A stretch of 64,000 bases of DNA, taken from the NCBI GenBank assembly GCA_022843925.1, contig JALHMS010000023.1:1-64000 (forward strand), in the 5' to 3' direction. Source of the stretch: Burkholderiales bacterium. Its GTDB lineage: Bacteria; Pseudomonadota; Gammaproteobacteria; Burkholderiales; Ga0077523. Below, one piece after another: positions 53,289 to 62,237 of the stretch. The translations under genes and the position numbers were made by a program. The notes beneath the pieces are model-generated. The model searched no databases. It had not been told where the DNA came from and saw only the letters and a list, made by a program, of their open reading frames with translations. The stretch's first letter is position 1, and each line of letters starts with the position of its first letter.

Positions 53289-53942
53289 ATGACCGCATTC
53301 CGCCCTGCCCGCCTCGTCACCCCGTTGACGCTCGCGCTGTGCCTTCCCCTCGGCGCACTGGCAGAGGATCCTTCGTCCTCACTCTGGGGTACGACGCCCT
53401 ATGTGGGTGGCTCGCTCGGGCGCATCACCTCCGGCTCCGACTACACGCTGCCGCCTGGCGCCACCGTGACCCGCGAGTCGACGAGCGCCACCGGAGGCAG
53501 CCTCTTCGCCGGCCTGAAGCTTGGCAAGTACGCGGGTGTGGAAATCGCCTATCTGAACCTCGGCAGCATCGGCGTCGATGCGACGGGCACGGGCGGCGCC
53601 GTGAACGGTATACGCAGCCTCGATTTCGCGAGCTTCAACGTGGTGGGCTTCCTGCCGCTGGGGCCCCGCTGGGAAGTGTCCGGCCGGCTGGGTCTCGCGC
53701 TGAATGCGAGCTACCGCACGGGCGAGACCTGCTTCGGCACCAACCGTACCGGCGCCGGCTACACCACCCGCGCCTACCCGTGCACGCGCACTTCGTGGAT
53801 GGTGGGCCTGGGCGCCCGCTATGCCGTGACGGACCACTGGGGCGCGCGGCTGGACTGGCTGTACGTCGACTATCAGGACAGCCGCGAGGGCCTCAACTAC
53901 AAGCCGCACTTCTTCGGGGTGGGCGTGGACTACCGGTTCTGA
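53289..53942 (+). CDS. Outer-membrane beta-barrel protein (OmpW/opacity-like)
   Basis: A 217-residue exported protein: signal peptide (LTLALCLPLGALA) and alternating beta-strands ending in the aromatic GVGVDYRF, a C-terminal Phe recognised by the Bam machinery. YVGGSLGRITSGSDYTLP resembles small porin-like barrels. Two Cys (TCFGTN, YPCTRT) may pair in an external loop. ATG at 53289 begins the signal peptide. Followed by the 136-bp repeat array. Confidence 0.8.
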   Translation: MTAFRPARLVTPLTLALCLPLGALAEDPSSSLWGTTPYVGGSLGRITSGSDYTLPPGATVTRESTSATGGSLFAGLKLGKYAGVEIAYLNLGSIGVDATGTGGAVNGIRSLDFASFNVVGFLPLGPRWEVSGRLGLALNASYRTGETCFGTNRTGAGYTTRAYPCTRTSWMVGLGARYAVTDHWGARLDWLYVDYQDSREGLNYKPHFFGVGVDYRF

Positions 53943-54044
53943 AGTCGGGAGTCGGCGAGGCTGACTCGGAGGTACCACGCCACTTCGCGATGCGCGCCGG
54001 CAATACCGACATGAGGGATCTCCCGGCAAGCGCTTCGACCGGAA

Positions 54045-54890
54045 CAATCGCTCTCGCGGGCATGGCCCGCTCCTACAAGAGCGGGGCCCGTGCCAACAGC
54101 GGATGGCGCATCCACCGCCCCTGTAGGAGGGGCCCATGGCCCCGAAAGCATTCGATGCTGCGGAAGCGCATCACCCGAAAGGATCGCTTTCGCGGGCATG
54201 GCCCGCTCCTACAAAAGCGGGGCCCGTGCCAACAGCGGATGGCGCATCCACCGCCCCGTAGGAGGGGCCCATGGCCCCGAAAGCATTCGATGCTGCGGAA
54301 GCGCATCACCCGAAAGGATCGCTTTCGCGGGCATGGCCCGCTCCTACAAGAGCGGGACCCGTGCCAACAGCGGGTGGCGCATCCACCGCCCCTGTAGGAG
54401 GGGCCCATGGCCCCGAAAGCATTCGATGCTGCGGAAGCGCATCACCCGAAAGGATCGCTTTCGCGGGCATGGCCCGCTCCTACAAGAGCGGGGCCCGTGC
54501 CAACAGCGGATGGCGCATCCACCGCCCCTGTAGGAGGGGCCCATGGCCCCGAAAGCATTCGATGCTGCGGAAGCGCATCACCCGAAAGGATCGCTCTCGC
54601 GGGCATGGCCCGCTCCTACAAGAGCGGGACCCGTGCCAACAGCGGATGGCGCATCCACCGCCCCTGTAGGAGGGGCCCATGGCCCCGAAAGCGGTGAGCG
54701 CACGGACACGCCTCAACCGGAGCCATCGCTTTCGCGGGCATGGCCCGCTCCTACAAGAGCGGGGCCCGTGCCAACAGCGGGTGGCGCATCCACCGCCCCT
54801 GTAGGAGGGGCCCATGGCCCCGAAAGCGGTGAGCGCACGGACACGCCTCAACCGGAACCAACGCTTTCGGGGCCATGGGCCGGTCCTACA
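54045..54890. repeat. 136-bp tandem array, six units, paired palindromes
   Basis: The string gcgggcatggcccgctcctac begins at 54056, 54192, 54327, 54463, 54599 and 54734, a period of 135-136 bases. Each unit has a second palindrome (gtaggaggggcccatggccccga) and a unique-sequence spacer containing gccaacagcggatggcgcatcc. Units 1-5 share the segment attcgatgctgcggaagcg; in the last it is replaced by gtgagcgcacggacacgcc. BIME-like architecture; no gene. The open frames come from the repeat. Confidence 0.85.
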
Positions 54891-54927
54891 ATGTCAACAG
54901 TCAGCGCGCGCACGAACCTTCACAACG

Positions 54928-56040
54928 TCACGCTGGCGACCCGTCCATCTTCGGATAGTCGATGTAGCCCTCGGGCCCCTTCGTGTAGAACGTCGCCCGG
55001 TTGTACAACGTCAGCGGCGTACCGGTACGCAGGCGCTCCGGCAGGTCCGGGTTGGCGATGAAGAGGCGACCGAAGGCGATCGCATCCGCATGCCCCTCGG
55101 CGAGCATCTCGTTCGCGGAGTCGCCGCGAAAATTGCCCGCGGCGATCAGTGCGCTGTGCCACATCGGGCGGAAGAGCTTCGCGGCGGACGGCACGTTCTG
55201 GTGGTCGACCTCCCGCTGGCCCGCGCCGCTCGCGCGCGGCTCGATGAGGTGCAGGTACGCGAGACCCAGCTTGTCGAGTTCACGGACCAGATAGGTGTAG
55301 AGCGGCATGGGGTCGGGCTCGCCAGTGTCGTTGGCGATGCCGTACGGTGAGAGCCGGATGCCGACGCGGTCCGCGCCCCAGACGCCGATCAATGCCTGAG
55401 CCACTTCCAGGATGAGACGGCTGCGGTTCTCGACCGAACCGCCGTACGCATCGGTACGCTGGTTCGTCCGCGACAGCAGGAACTGCTCGAGCAGGTAACC
55501 GTTGGCGGCATGGATCTCGACCCCGTCGAAGCCCGCCGCCATCGCATTGCGTCCCGCCTGCGCATAGCTCTCGATCAGCCCGGGAATCTCGCTCGTCTCG
55601 AGTGCGCGCGGCGTGAGGAAAGGCTCGCGCTTGTAGTCGGCCGTGAGGGCCTCACCCTGCGCCGCGATGGCAGAGGGCGCCACGGGCAACGCACCGTCCA
55701 GATACGACGGATGCGAGAGCCGGCCCATGTGCCAGAGTTGGAGAAACATCCTCCCACCCTTGGCGTGCACAGCATCGACGCAGAGCTTCCACCCTGCGAT
55801 CTGTTCCGGCGTGTGGATGCCGGGTGTCGACGGAAAGCCGCGACCCTGTGCCGAGATCTGCGAAGCCTCGCCGATGATGAATCCACCCAGCGTGGCGCGC
55901 TGCCCGTAGTACTTCGCCATCATCTCGTTGGCGGCGTTGCCGTGATCGGCGCGCATGCGGGTAAGGGGCGGCATCACGACACGGTGGGACAGCGAGAGGC
56001 GGCCGAGGGTGAGCGGCGTGAAGAGGTTCGTGGCGGGCAT
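54928..56040 (-). CDS. Old Yellow Enzyme family flavin oxidoreductase (NemA-like)
   Basis: A 370-residue FMN protein: LFTPLTLGRLSLSHRVVMPPLTRMRA at the start, HxxN-type substrate pair in GVEIHAANGYLLEQFLL, and a C-terminal FMN-binding loop with AAGNF and AIAFGRLFIANPDL. It should reduce activated alkenes, maleimides or nitro compounds with NAD(P)H. Length matches the family. Its 3' end abuts the repeat array. Confidence 0.88.
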   Translation of the reverse strand: MPATNLFTPLTLGRLSLSHRVVMPPLTRMRADHGNAANEMMAKYYGQRATLGGFIIGEASQISAQGRGFPSTPGIHTPEQIAGWKLCVDAVHAKGGRMFLQLWHMGRLSHPSYLDGALPVAPSAIAAQGEALTADYKREPFLTPRALETSEIPGLIESYAQAGRNAMAAGFDGVEIHAANGYLLEQFLLSRTNQRTDAYGGSVENRSRLILEVAQALIGVWGADRVGIRLSPYGIANDTGEPDPMPLYTYLVRELDKLGLAYLHLIEPRASGAGQREVDHQNVPSAAKLFRPMWHSALIAAGNFRGDSANEMLAEGHADAIAFGRLFIANPDLPERLRTGTPLTLYNRATFYTKGPEGYIDYPKMDGSPA

Positions 56041-56144
56041 CGGGGGTCTCGGTGAGAGGAACGAAAGGGGCTTGCGCCGGAGGGCCGCAAGCGTAGCGCA
56101 TCGGTGATAGGCAATCGTCTGCGCGCGTGGCCAACGGCGATAGT

Positions 56145-56345
56145 TTGCCGTGGGTCGGACTTCAGTCCGACCCCGCGATGGACCAGGCCACCGAGGTGGT
56201 CACGCCAGGGGAAGCGTCGGGCTGCAGCCCGACCCACGGGGATTGTTCTCAGCGCTGGGGAATCCAGTCGCGACGGGTTTCGTGGGTCGAGCCATCGCTC
56301 GACGCGGCGACCGCTCGGGCGCAGCGACGACGCCGGAAACGCACG
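56145..56345. repeat. REP-like palindromes upstream of the oxidoreductase genes
   Basis: Four palindromes: gtgggtcggacttcagtccgacc (56151 onward), gtcgggctgcagcccgaccc, a less perfect one near 56250, and gtcgagccatcgctcgacgcggcg (56286 onward). No gene; the 324-base gap holds these plus promoter sequence for the Old Yellow Enzyme gene on the minus strand. Confidence 0.65.
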
Positions 56346-56364
56346 CGGCGCGCTGCAACCGGCC

Positions 56365-57348
56365 TCAGCTGTTCGGCCGCAACTGCACCTTGCCGCCGCG
56401 CGATTCGCGCTTCGCGTGGGCCATGGCCTCGGCCACTCGCTCGAGCGGGTAACTCGCTTCTACGGCCACATGAATGGTCCCGTCGACGAGTCGCGCCGCG
56501 AGCGCGCCGTACATCGACTGGATCTCGTCGAAGGTCATCGTCCGCATCAGCTTGGCCAGCCAGAAGCCGACCAGACGGATGTCGCGGAACACGAAGTGGA
56601 ACGCATCGATCTGGATGGGCTCGCCGGACATCAGACCGTAGTTGATGACGGTGCCGCCCTCGGACACGCACTGCGCGAGTCGGCCCACCGCAGCGCCGGC
56701 CACGGCGTCGATGCCAAGCCCGATGGTCGCACCGCCGGTGGCCTCGGCGACGCGCTGCGCGAGATCGGGACCGTCGACGACCACGACATCGGCGCCGATC
56801 TGCTTCAGCTCGTCGATCAGCGCGGCTCTGCGCACGACATTGACGCTACGGACACCGCTCGCCCGCGCGAGGCGGATCAGATCCACCCCCACGCCGGAGT
56901 TCGCCGCGTTCTGGATCACCCAATCACCGCGCTTCAGGTCCACGTAGCGGGTCAGCATGAGATGCGCCGTGGCGACGTTCACCTTCAGCATCGCGGCCTG
57001 CGCGAGATCCACGTCCGCCGGGAGCCGCACGAACGCCTGCGCCTTGTCGCGGATGCGCTGGACCCAGTTGGTGCGCACCAGACTCATCACCTTGTCGCCG
57101 ACCTTGAGTTGGGTGACGCCCTCCCCCACCGCCGCGACCGTACCTGCGCCCTCGATGCCCAGCGGACACGGCGGTGTCGGCTTCGTGGCGTACTGCCCTT
57201 CGATGGAGAGGATGTCCGCCGGATTGATGGAGCACGCGACGACATCGACCAGCACTTCGCCGGGCCCCGGCGCGCCGGGATCAGGCACGTCGACACACTG
57301 GACGGTCTTCTCGGCGGGGCCGATGGCGCTGAGCTGGGCTGCTTTCAT
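56365..57348 (-). CDS. Zinc-less medium-chain oxidoreductase (quinone oxidoreductase-like)
   Basis: A 327-residue MDR-family enzyme: N-terminal GroES-like part with PCPLGIEGAGTVAAVGEGV, then a Rossmann fold NAANSGVGVDLIRLARASG. It lacks the Cys/His zinc ligands of alcohol dehydrogenases, so it is an NADPH-dependent quinone or enal reductase. It lies on the same strand as the Old Yellow Enzyme gene, 324 bases apart. Confidence 0.85.
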   Translation of the reverse strand: MKAAQLSAIGPAEKTVQCVDVPDPGAPGPGEVLVDVVACSINPADILSIEGQYATKPTPPCPLGIEGAGTVAAVGEGVTQLKVGDKVMSLVRTNWVQRIRDKAQAFVRLPADVDLAQAAMLKVNVATAHLMLTRYVDLKRGDWVIQNAANSGVGVDLIRLARASGVRSVNVVRRAALIDELKQIGADVVVVDGPDLAQRVAEATGGATIGLGIDAVAGAAVGRLAQCVSEGGTVINYGLMSGEPIQIDAFHFVFRDIRLVGFWLAKLMRTMTFDEIQSMYGALAARLVDGTIHVAVEASYPLERVAEAMAHAKRESRGGKVQLRPNS

Positions 57349-57537
57349 TGGGGAGTTCCTGTTGGGTGGTGTTGCGGGCTGTCGTGAAGACGTGGTCGGG
57401 GCTTCGAATCGCCGCGTCCGGCTGCGCTCTGGCCTGCGGATTGTGAAGCGGATCGGGGCAGGCGGTCACGCCAGAGGCTTGCGTGGGTCGGGCTTCAGCC
57501 CGACGCGGCGCCTCCCGTGACCACCACACCTGCGACA

Positions 57538-58410
57538 TCAGCGCCCGGCCGCCTCGAGCAACGCATGTCGAGCGAGCAGCCGCTGTGCATTGGTGTGGAT
57601 CGGCACTTCCAGATGATTGCCATCCACCTGCGCACGCTCCCCGGCGGCGTGCGCGCGTTCGAACTCCGCGACGATGCGTCGAGCGCGGTCGACATCGGGA
57701 GCGCTCGGCGTGAGCAGGTCGTTGATGATCCCGGCGTGGGACACATCCACCGTCGACTTCGCGCCATAGCCCAGCCGGCGTGCGTGGCGCGTTTCGGCCT
57801 CCACACCCGCGGCGTCGCTGAACGTGTAAGGACAGTCGATCGCCACGACGCCTGCCGCACGACACTCCACGAGAAAGCGCCCGCGCGCGTACGCCAGTTC
57901 GACGCCGTCCCGGCCGCGCTCGGCACCGAGGCTGGTCGTCAGATCCTCGCTCGCGAGCAGGCACGCACTGACCCACGGATGCGCGGTGGCGATGTCGAGC
58001 GTACGCACGAGTCCCAGCGCCGTCTCGATATTGGGCACGATCTCGATGGGCTTCGACGCCCCCGCCTCGATGCGCGCTGCGAGCGTGCGCACCTGCTGCG
58101 CCGATTCCGTCTTCGGCAGCAGGATGGCCGTCGGCGCTGCAGGCAGCACGGCGCGCAGATCCTCCTCGCCATCGCCCTCCAGCGGGTTGATGCGCACGCA
58201 CGGCACTTTGCCGGCGCGCCTCGTCCGCTCGACGAAATCGCGGATCCCTTCACGCGCCCTTGGTCGTAGATGCGGCGGCGTGCCGTCTTCCAGGCAGAGG
58301 ATCAGCGCGTCGGCGGCGCAGTCGATCGGATGATCGGTGCCCGGCGCAGGCACGCCTGGATGGAACAACCAGGACCTTCTCAGCGCCGGCGGGCGGACGA
58401 CGATCGACAT
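57538..58410 (-). CDS. HpcH/HpaI-aldolase or citrate-lyase-beta-like protein
   Basis: A 290-residue TIM-barrel enzyme of the CitE family: RSWLFHPGVPAPG at the start, LEDGTPPHLRPRAREG (Glu-Asp metal and CoA region), RINPLEG, PKTESAQQV and the later ASEDLTTSLGAE. Family members cleave or form citramalyl-, malyl- or related CoA thioesters; no specific substrate can be named. ATG at 58410 chosen by the conserved N terminus. Confidence 0.82.
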   Translation of the reverse strand: MSIVVRPPALRRSWLFHPGVPAPGTDHPIDCAADALILCLEDGTPPHLRPRAREGIRDFVERTRRAGKVPCVRINPLEGDGEEDLRAVLPAAPTAILLPKTESAQQVRTLAARIEAGASKPIEIVPNIETALGLVRTLDIATAHPWVSACLLASEDLTTSLGAERGRDGVELAYARGRFLVECRAAGVVAIDCPYTFSDAAGVEAETRHARRLGYGAKSTVDVSHAGIINDLLTPSAPDVDRARRIVAEFERAHAAGERAQVDGNHLEVPIHTNAQRLLARHALLEAAGR

Positions 58411-58592
58411 GGCGGCAGGACTCCCTCGACGATTGATGGCGACGATCGACGAAGCGTATCGCAGGGTCAACGTCAGCGTGCGCGGATGCAGCACCGGGGT
58501 CTCGTGGGTCGGGCTTCAGCCCGACGCGGTGTCTGCCTCGGGCACGGCGTATCGAACGCTCCCGAATACATCGAACGCACGACCACTTCGAC

Positions 58593-59231
58593 TCACCGAG
58601 CGATCGCCCGAAACCGGAAAGTGGCCTCGATGCGGTTGTCCTCCGCGACGAGATGCGAGACGTCGAGCTCTTCTACGTCCACGGTGAGCGGCACCTTGCC
58701 GGCCACGAGCATGTCCCGCACGGCCTTGCGAAGATCGATGTCCACCACCCGCCCCACGGCCACCTGGAGCATCGGCGTGAGCAGCGCCCGGTAGAACTCG
58801 TTCGACAACTGATCGATGCGCAGGTCGTCCAGCCCGATGCGGCCATCGCGATAGAACGCCCGGCCCGACGCAACGATGTCGATGGAGTCCCCGAGACCGC
58901 CGACGCACTGGTTGCCGGCGGGCACGCCCGCCCTTCCGGTCAGCCGCGCCGCCAGCGCCACGCGCCCCTTCGCGATGACGATGAGGGGTGACTCCAGATA
59001 CGCGAACGCGCATGGCGTCGGGGGCACGAGGTCGAGGCGGCCCGTGCGGAAGGCCTGATCCTTCAGCACTGCCAGAAGCGCTGTGTGCGTGACGACCAGT
59101 TCGTTGGCATGCGCGAGGGTCGTGCCGGCGAGGAGAAGCGCGGCGATCAGGAGCCGGGGGATGCGGGCGGAACGGGATCGGATCGCATGACTGACGACGG
59201 ATCGCGTCGCGTTCGGTTCGTTGCCTGCCAT
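58593..59231 (-). CDS. Exported protein of unknown function
   Basis: A 212-residue protein with a signal peptide (LLIAALLLAGTTLAHA) and a mature part rich in short beta-strands, PCAFAYLESPLIVIAKGRVALAARL and VDIDLRKAVRDMLVAGKVPLTVD. No domain recognised with certainty; a lipid- or membrane-binding fold of DUF1439 type is possible. Two Cys (PCAF, NQCVGG) may pair. Periplasmic or outer-membrane associated. Confidence 0.6.
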   Translation of the reverse strand: MAGNEPNATRSVVSHAIRSRSARIPRLLIAALLLAGTTLAHANELVVTHTALLAVLKDQAFRTGRLDLVPPTPCAFAYLESPLIVIAKGRVALAARLTGRAGVPAGNQCVGGLGDSIDIVASGRAFYRDGRIGLDDLRIDQLSNEFYRALLTPMLQVAVGRVVDIDLRKAVRDMLVAGKVPLTVDVEELDVSHLVAEDNRIEATFRFRAIAR

Positions 59232-59414
59232 GGGCGGCTCCTTCGTCGGGACTGCGCCGTTCTAGCACAGTCCGACGAGCCGGCATGGATCGGCAGGCGG
59301 GAGGATGGGCGAGGGGCTCGTCCTCGAGGGTCAAGACACGTTCGCGGCAGAGGCGGCGCCGGGGTGCTTGGCGATCTTCGCGGCTCCCCCGCGCGGCCTC
59401 CCGAACCAGGTGCT

Positions 59415-61238
59415 TCAGTTCAGCCCGGAGCCACCGCCGACGCTGCGCCGTCTCCGAAGCCAGGGACCCAGCACGGACAGCCCGGCGAGCATCAGCACGA
59501 AGTCCGACGGTTCGGGAACGGCGGTCACGTCGCTGATGGCGAATCCTGTCGGCAGGAACTCGAAGCCGGCGGTGCCGCCCACGACCGACACTGCGCCCAG
59601 GAAGCTGCAATCGGCACCGGCGTCGGTGCAGGTCAGGAGATCCAGCGGGCCGGTCACCGTGCCCACGCTCGGGTCGAGGACGACGCGGATGAGGCTCCCC
59701 TCGGCGAAGTGCATGCCCTTCGCGCTGACCGTGTCGAACGACAGGTCGCCGAGGGCATCGCGGGTGATCTCCAGTTCGAGCACCGAACCCGCGCCAAGGG
59801 TCAGCACGCCGCCGACCGTCAGGGCACCCGGGCTGTTGCCGGGCGTGAAGCACGCCACGCCGGCCGGGGCGCTGCTGCACGGGCCGTCGAAGGCAGGGCC
59901 GGATCCCGACAGGAACAGGTCGGCATTGATGAAGCCGGCGCCGTCGAGGAGCCCCCCCGACATGGAGACCGATGTCAGGGCGGTCGGGGAGCTCAGGGGG
60001 TCCGGCCCGATGCGCCCCTGGACGGTGACGTGGCCGCCCGCGATCAGCAACTCGCTCGTCTCGATGGCGCCGCCGGCGGCGACGACCAGGCGACCCGTGG
60101 TCGTGAGGCTGCCGCCGGTCAGGCTCCCCGCGATACTCAGCAGGCCTTCGTTCTCGAGGCGTCCGGCGTCCAGACCACCGACGCTCTGCGTGAACCGGGA
60201 GCCCCCCGAGACATCGATGGAGCCACCCGCCCGGTTGAGCACGTAGTTGCCGTTGTCGAAAGCGGCCCGGTTCGAGAGGACGATGGCGCCACCGTTGAGG
60301 ATCGCGCCATTCTCGCGGGTTCGCAGCACGCCACCGTCGACCTCCGTCGTGGCGCCCGCCTCCTGTTGGTACCGGCCGGAGATGAACGACCCGGGCGCGG
60401 TGCCCGAGCCCGAGGTCTCGAGCACACTCCCCTGCAGAACGCGCACCGTGGCGCCGGTGCGGTTCGCAAACTCTCCGGTGTTCACGAACGTGGTGCCCTC
60501 GCCGAGTACCACGACACCGGGACCCTCGTTGTCGAACCGCGCGTCCGACAGGACCCCCGTCGTTCCCAGCCGGACCGTCTGCGCGTAGGGAAGACTGGGA
60601 TCGAGTTCCCGCAAGACCGGCGCATTGACGCTCTCGAACAGCCCGGTGTTGTGCACCCGGTTCACGATGTCGAGATTGCCATGATTCGTCCAGGTGCCGG
60701 TGTCAGTCCAACTCCCTCCTCCCGTGACCCCGGACACCGTGGTGAAGGTGAGGTTCTCCACCAGCCCCAACACCGTGAACCGGCCGAAGGATGGAGCGGC
60801 AAACGTCTCGGTGGCGTCCGTGTACGAGCCCGTGATGAGGCGGGCCCCCTCGTTGCGCAGCACGCCGATCACCTCCCCCTGCGCTGCCTGCAGGCGCGCC
60901 GGGCTGCCGAAGAAAGGCACGCGGTTGTAGACGAGGCCGCTGCTGCCGACCGAGAGTCCGCCGCTCTCGCTGCTGAACCCCACCCGGACGTCCGCATCGT
61001 TGATCAGGGTACCCAGCACCGCGACGGCCCGGACGGATCCGAACGTGCCGGTGTCGAGACTGCCCGGCGGAAACACCTGGAGAAAATCGTTGACGGGGAC
61101 GGTCACGGAGGGGATCACCCGCTCCGTTCTGATCACCACGTAGTTCTGTGCGAGCACAGGCGAGGGATCGAGCAGTGCGGCGAATGCGGCCGCGAACGTG
61201 GCGGCAGCGCGGGCGATGGGATGGCGTCGGAACATCAT
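59415..61238 (-). CDS. Large PEP-CTERM beta-helix adhesin-like protein
   Basis: A 607-residue exported protein: signal peptide ending SPVLAQ, then a long repetitive beta-rich stretch of Gly, Asn and Thr (LENEGLLSIAGSLTGGSLTTTGRL, VDGGVLRTRENGAILNGG) that reads like a right-handed beta-helix. The Gly-rich FTPGNSPGALTVGG and VLELEITRDALGDLSFD segment is shared with autotransporter passenger proteins. The end is a PEP-CTERM signal: AVPEPSDFVLMLAGLSV then LRRRRSVGG. Probably a surface or matrix protein cut by exosortase. Confidence 0.82.
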   Translation of the reverse strand: MMFRRHPIARAAATFAAAFAALLDPSPVLAQNYVVIRTERVIPSVTVPVNDFLQVFPPGSLDTGTFGSVRAVAVLGTLINDADVRVGFSSESGGLSVGSSGLVYNRVPFFGSPARLQAAQGEVIGVLRNEGARLITGSYTDATETFAAPSFGRFTVLGLVENLTFTTVSGVTGGGSWTDTGTWTNHGNLDIVNRVHNTGLFESVNAPVLRELDPSLPYAQTVRLGTTGVLSDARFDNEGPGVVVLGEGTTFVNTGEFANRTGATVRVLQGSVLETSGSGTAPGSFISGRYQQEAGATTEVDGGVLRTRENGAILNGGAIVLSNRAAFDNGNYVLNRAGGSIDVSGGSRFTQSVGGLDAGRLENEGLLSIAGSLTGGSLTTTGRLVVAAGGAIETSELLIAGGHVTVQGRIGPDPLSSPTALTSVSMSGGLLDGAGFINADLFLSGSGPAFDGPCSSAPAGVACFTPGNSPGALTVGGVLTLGAGSVLELEITRDALGDLSFDTVSAKGMHFAEGSLIRVVLDPSVGTVTGPLDLLTCTDAGADCSFLGAVSVVGGTAGFEFLPTGFAISDVTAVPEPSDFVLMLAGLSVLGPWLRRRRSVGGGSGLN

Positions 61239-61528
61239 GGGTCAGGTCTCCTTCGATGCCGGATGTTCGAGGCGCTCCGGACGAGGAGCGCCAGACAACT
61301 CTGGGCGCGCTGAAGTTTATTGACCCGACTCGATCGAATCTACCTTATTGTGAGCTTTGGTTTTCCTTTGGGGGTGCGGCGTCGTCCGTCGGAACGACGA
61401 CGTGTCCGCCGCGGATCCTCGAAGCCGCGGCGTGCGGAACTGGTGGAGTCGCGGGGCTGGCGACGCACTCGAGGCACGAAGCGGACTGGGGTACGTCCTT
61501 CCTCGGGACCGACACGTCCGACGCCGCG
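61239..61528. other. 290-base gap, AT-rich near 61315-61370
   Basis: Sequence around gaagtttattgacccgactcgatcgaatctaccttattg is markedly richer in A and T than its surroundings and lies upstream of the PEP-CTERM gene, so it probably holds its promoter. cgtcgtccgtcggaacgacg (61379 onward) is a short inverted repeat beyond the antitoxin gene's stop. No gene is evident. Confidence 0.45.
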
Positions 61529-61888
61529 CTACTCGACGCCCGCGAGCAGACTCTCGTAAGGAATCTTCAGTCCGTCGTGCAACCGCTTGACCATCCGAAG
61601 GCTCAGCGGCCGTTTGCGGTTCAGCACCTCCGACACGCGACCGCTCGGGCCGATGAAGGGTTCGAGATCGCGCGCCGTAAGCCCCTCCTGCTCCATGCGG
61701 AACTGGATCGCCTCCACCGGGTCGGCCGGCCCGAAGTCGTAGTGGCTGTTCTCGTATGCCTCGACGAGGGTGACCAGCACGTCGCGCTCGTCGGCCTGCG
61801 GCGTCCCTTCCTCGGCCTGGAAGATCTTCTCCAGCCGGCGAAAGACACGCTTCAGATCGTCGTCGTTGCGAATCGGCTTAATGGTCAT
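61529..61888 (-). CDS. higA: HigA-type antitoxin (HTH)
   Basis: A 119-residue protein of the HigA subfamily with a C-terminal helix-turn-helix (LTARDLEPFIGPSGRVSEVLNRKRPLS) preceded by acidic helices and the AYENSHYDFGPADPVEAI region typical of this long form. Antitoxins bind the toxin and repress their own operon. It overlaps the end of the toxin remnant by four bases. With the toxin truncated, it is an orphan and may still act as a repressor. Confidence 0.82.
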   Translation of the reverse strand: MTIKPIRNDDDLKRVFRRLEKIFQAEEGTPQADERDVLVTLVEAYENSHYDFGPADPVEAIQFRMEQEGLTARDLEPFIGPSGRVSEVLNRKRPLSLRMVKRLHDGLKIPYESLLAGVE

Positions 61889-61986
61889 TCACCGGTCTCC
61901 ACATCGCTGCGGTCGTATTGCGCATGCGTCCCGAGGAACTTCACCCATACGATGCCTGGTCGGTACTGAACCTCAGCAGATCTGAT
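61885..61986 (-). pseudogene. Truncated HigB toxin (last ~33 residues)
   Basis: The frame ends SAEVQYRPGIVWVKFLGTHAQYDRSDVETGE, the conserved C-terminal beta-strand and helix of HigB/RelE-like toxins. Upstream, the frame continues into unrelated sequence (Arg/Pro-rich), and the N-terminal two thirds of the toxin are missing. The normal toxin-antitoxin overlap (ATGA) is intact, showing this was a complete pair. Confidence 0.72.
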
Positions 61987-62237
61987 GCTTGCGCGCGTCC
62001 GACCCTTGGCGGGTTCCGTACTCGACGGTGCATTCCGGCATCGAAACCGGGGCTTCAAGCGGAAAAATGGGGGCATTCGAAGAACATTCTTGCCGCTGAT
62101 CAGCGGCTTGACTTGGTCCGACCCCAGAGAACCGCCGCCGTCGCGTCGTAACATCGGGCCTCTGCCCGTCGGACCCGTTACCGTGACGGATCAGCCGGCC
62201 TACGAGCGTCCGGCAAGGTGCCTGTCACCAACGAAAC

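Noticed and set aside
54045-54890. CRISPR array
   Set aside because: Regular repeats, but the spacers are the same in every unit and no cas genes are near. The repeat core is a palindromic REP sequence.
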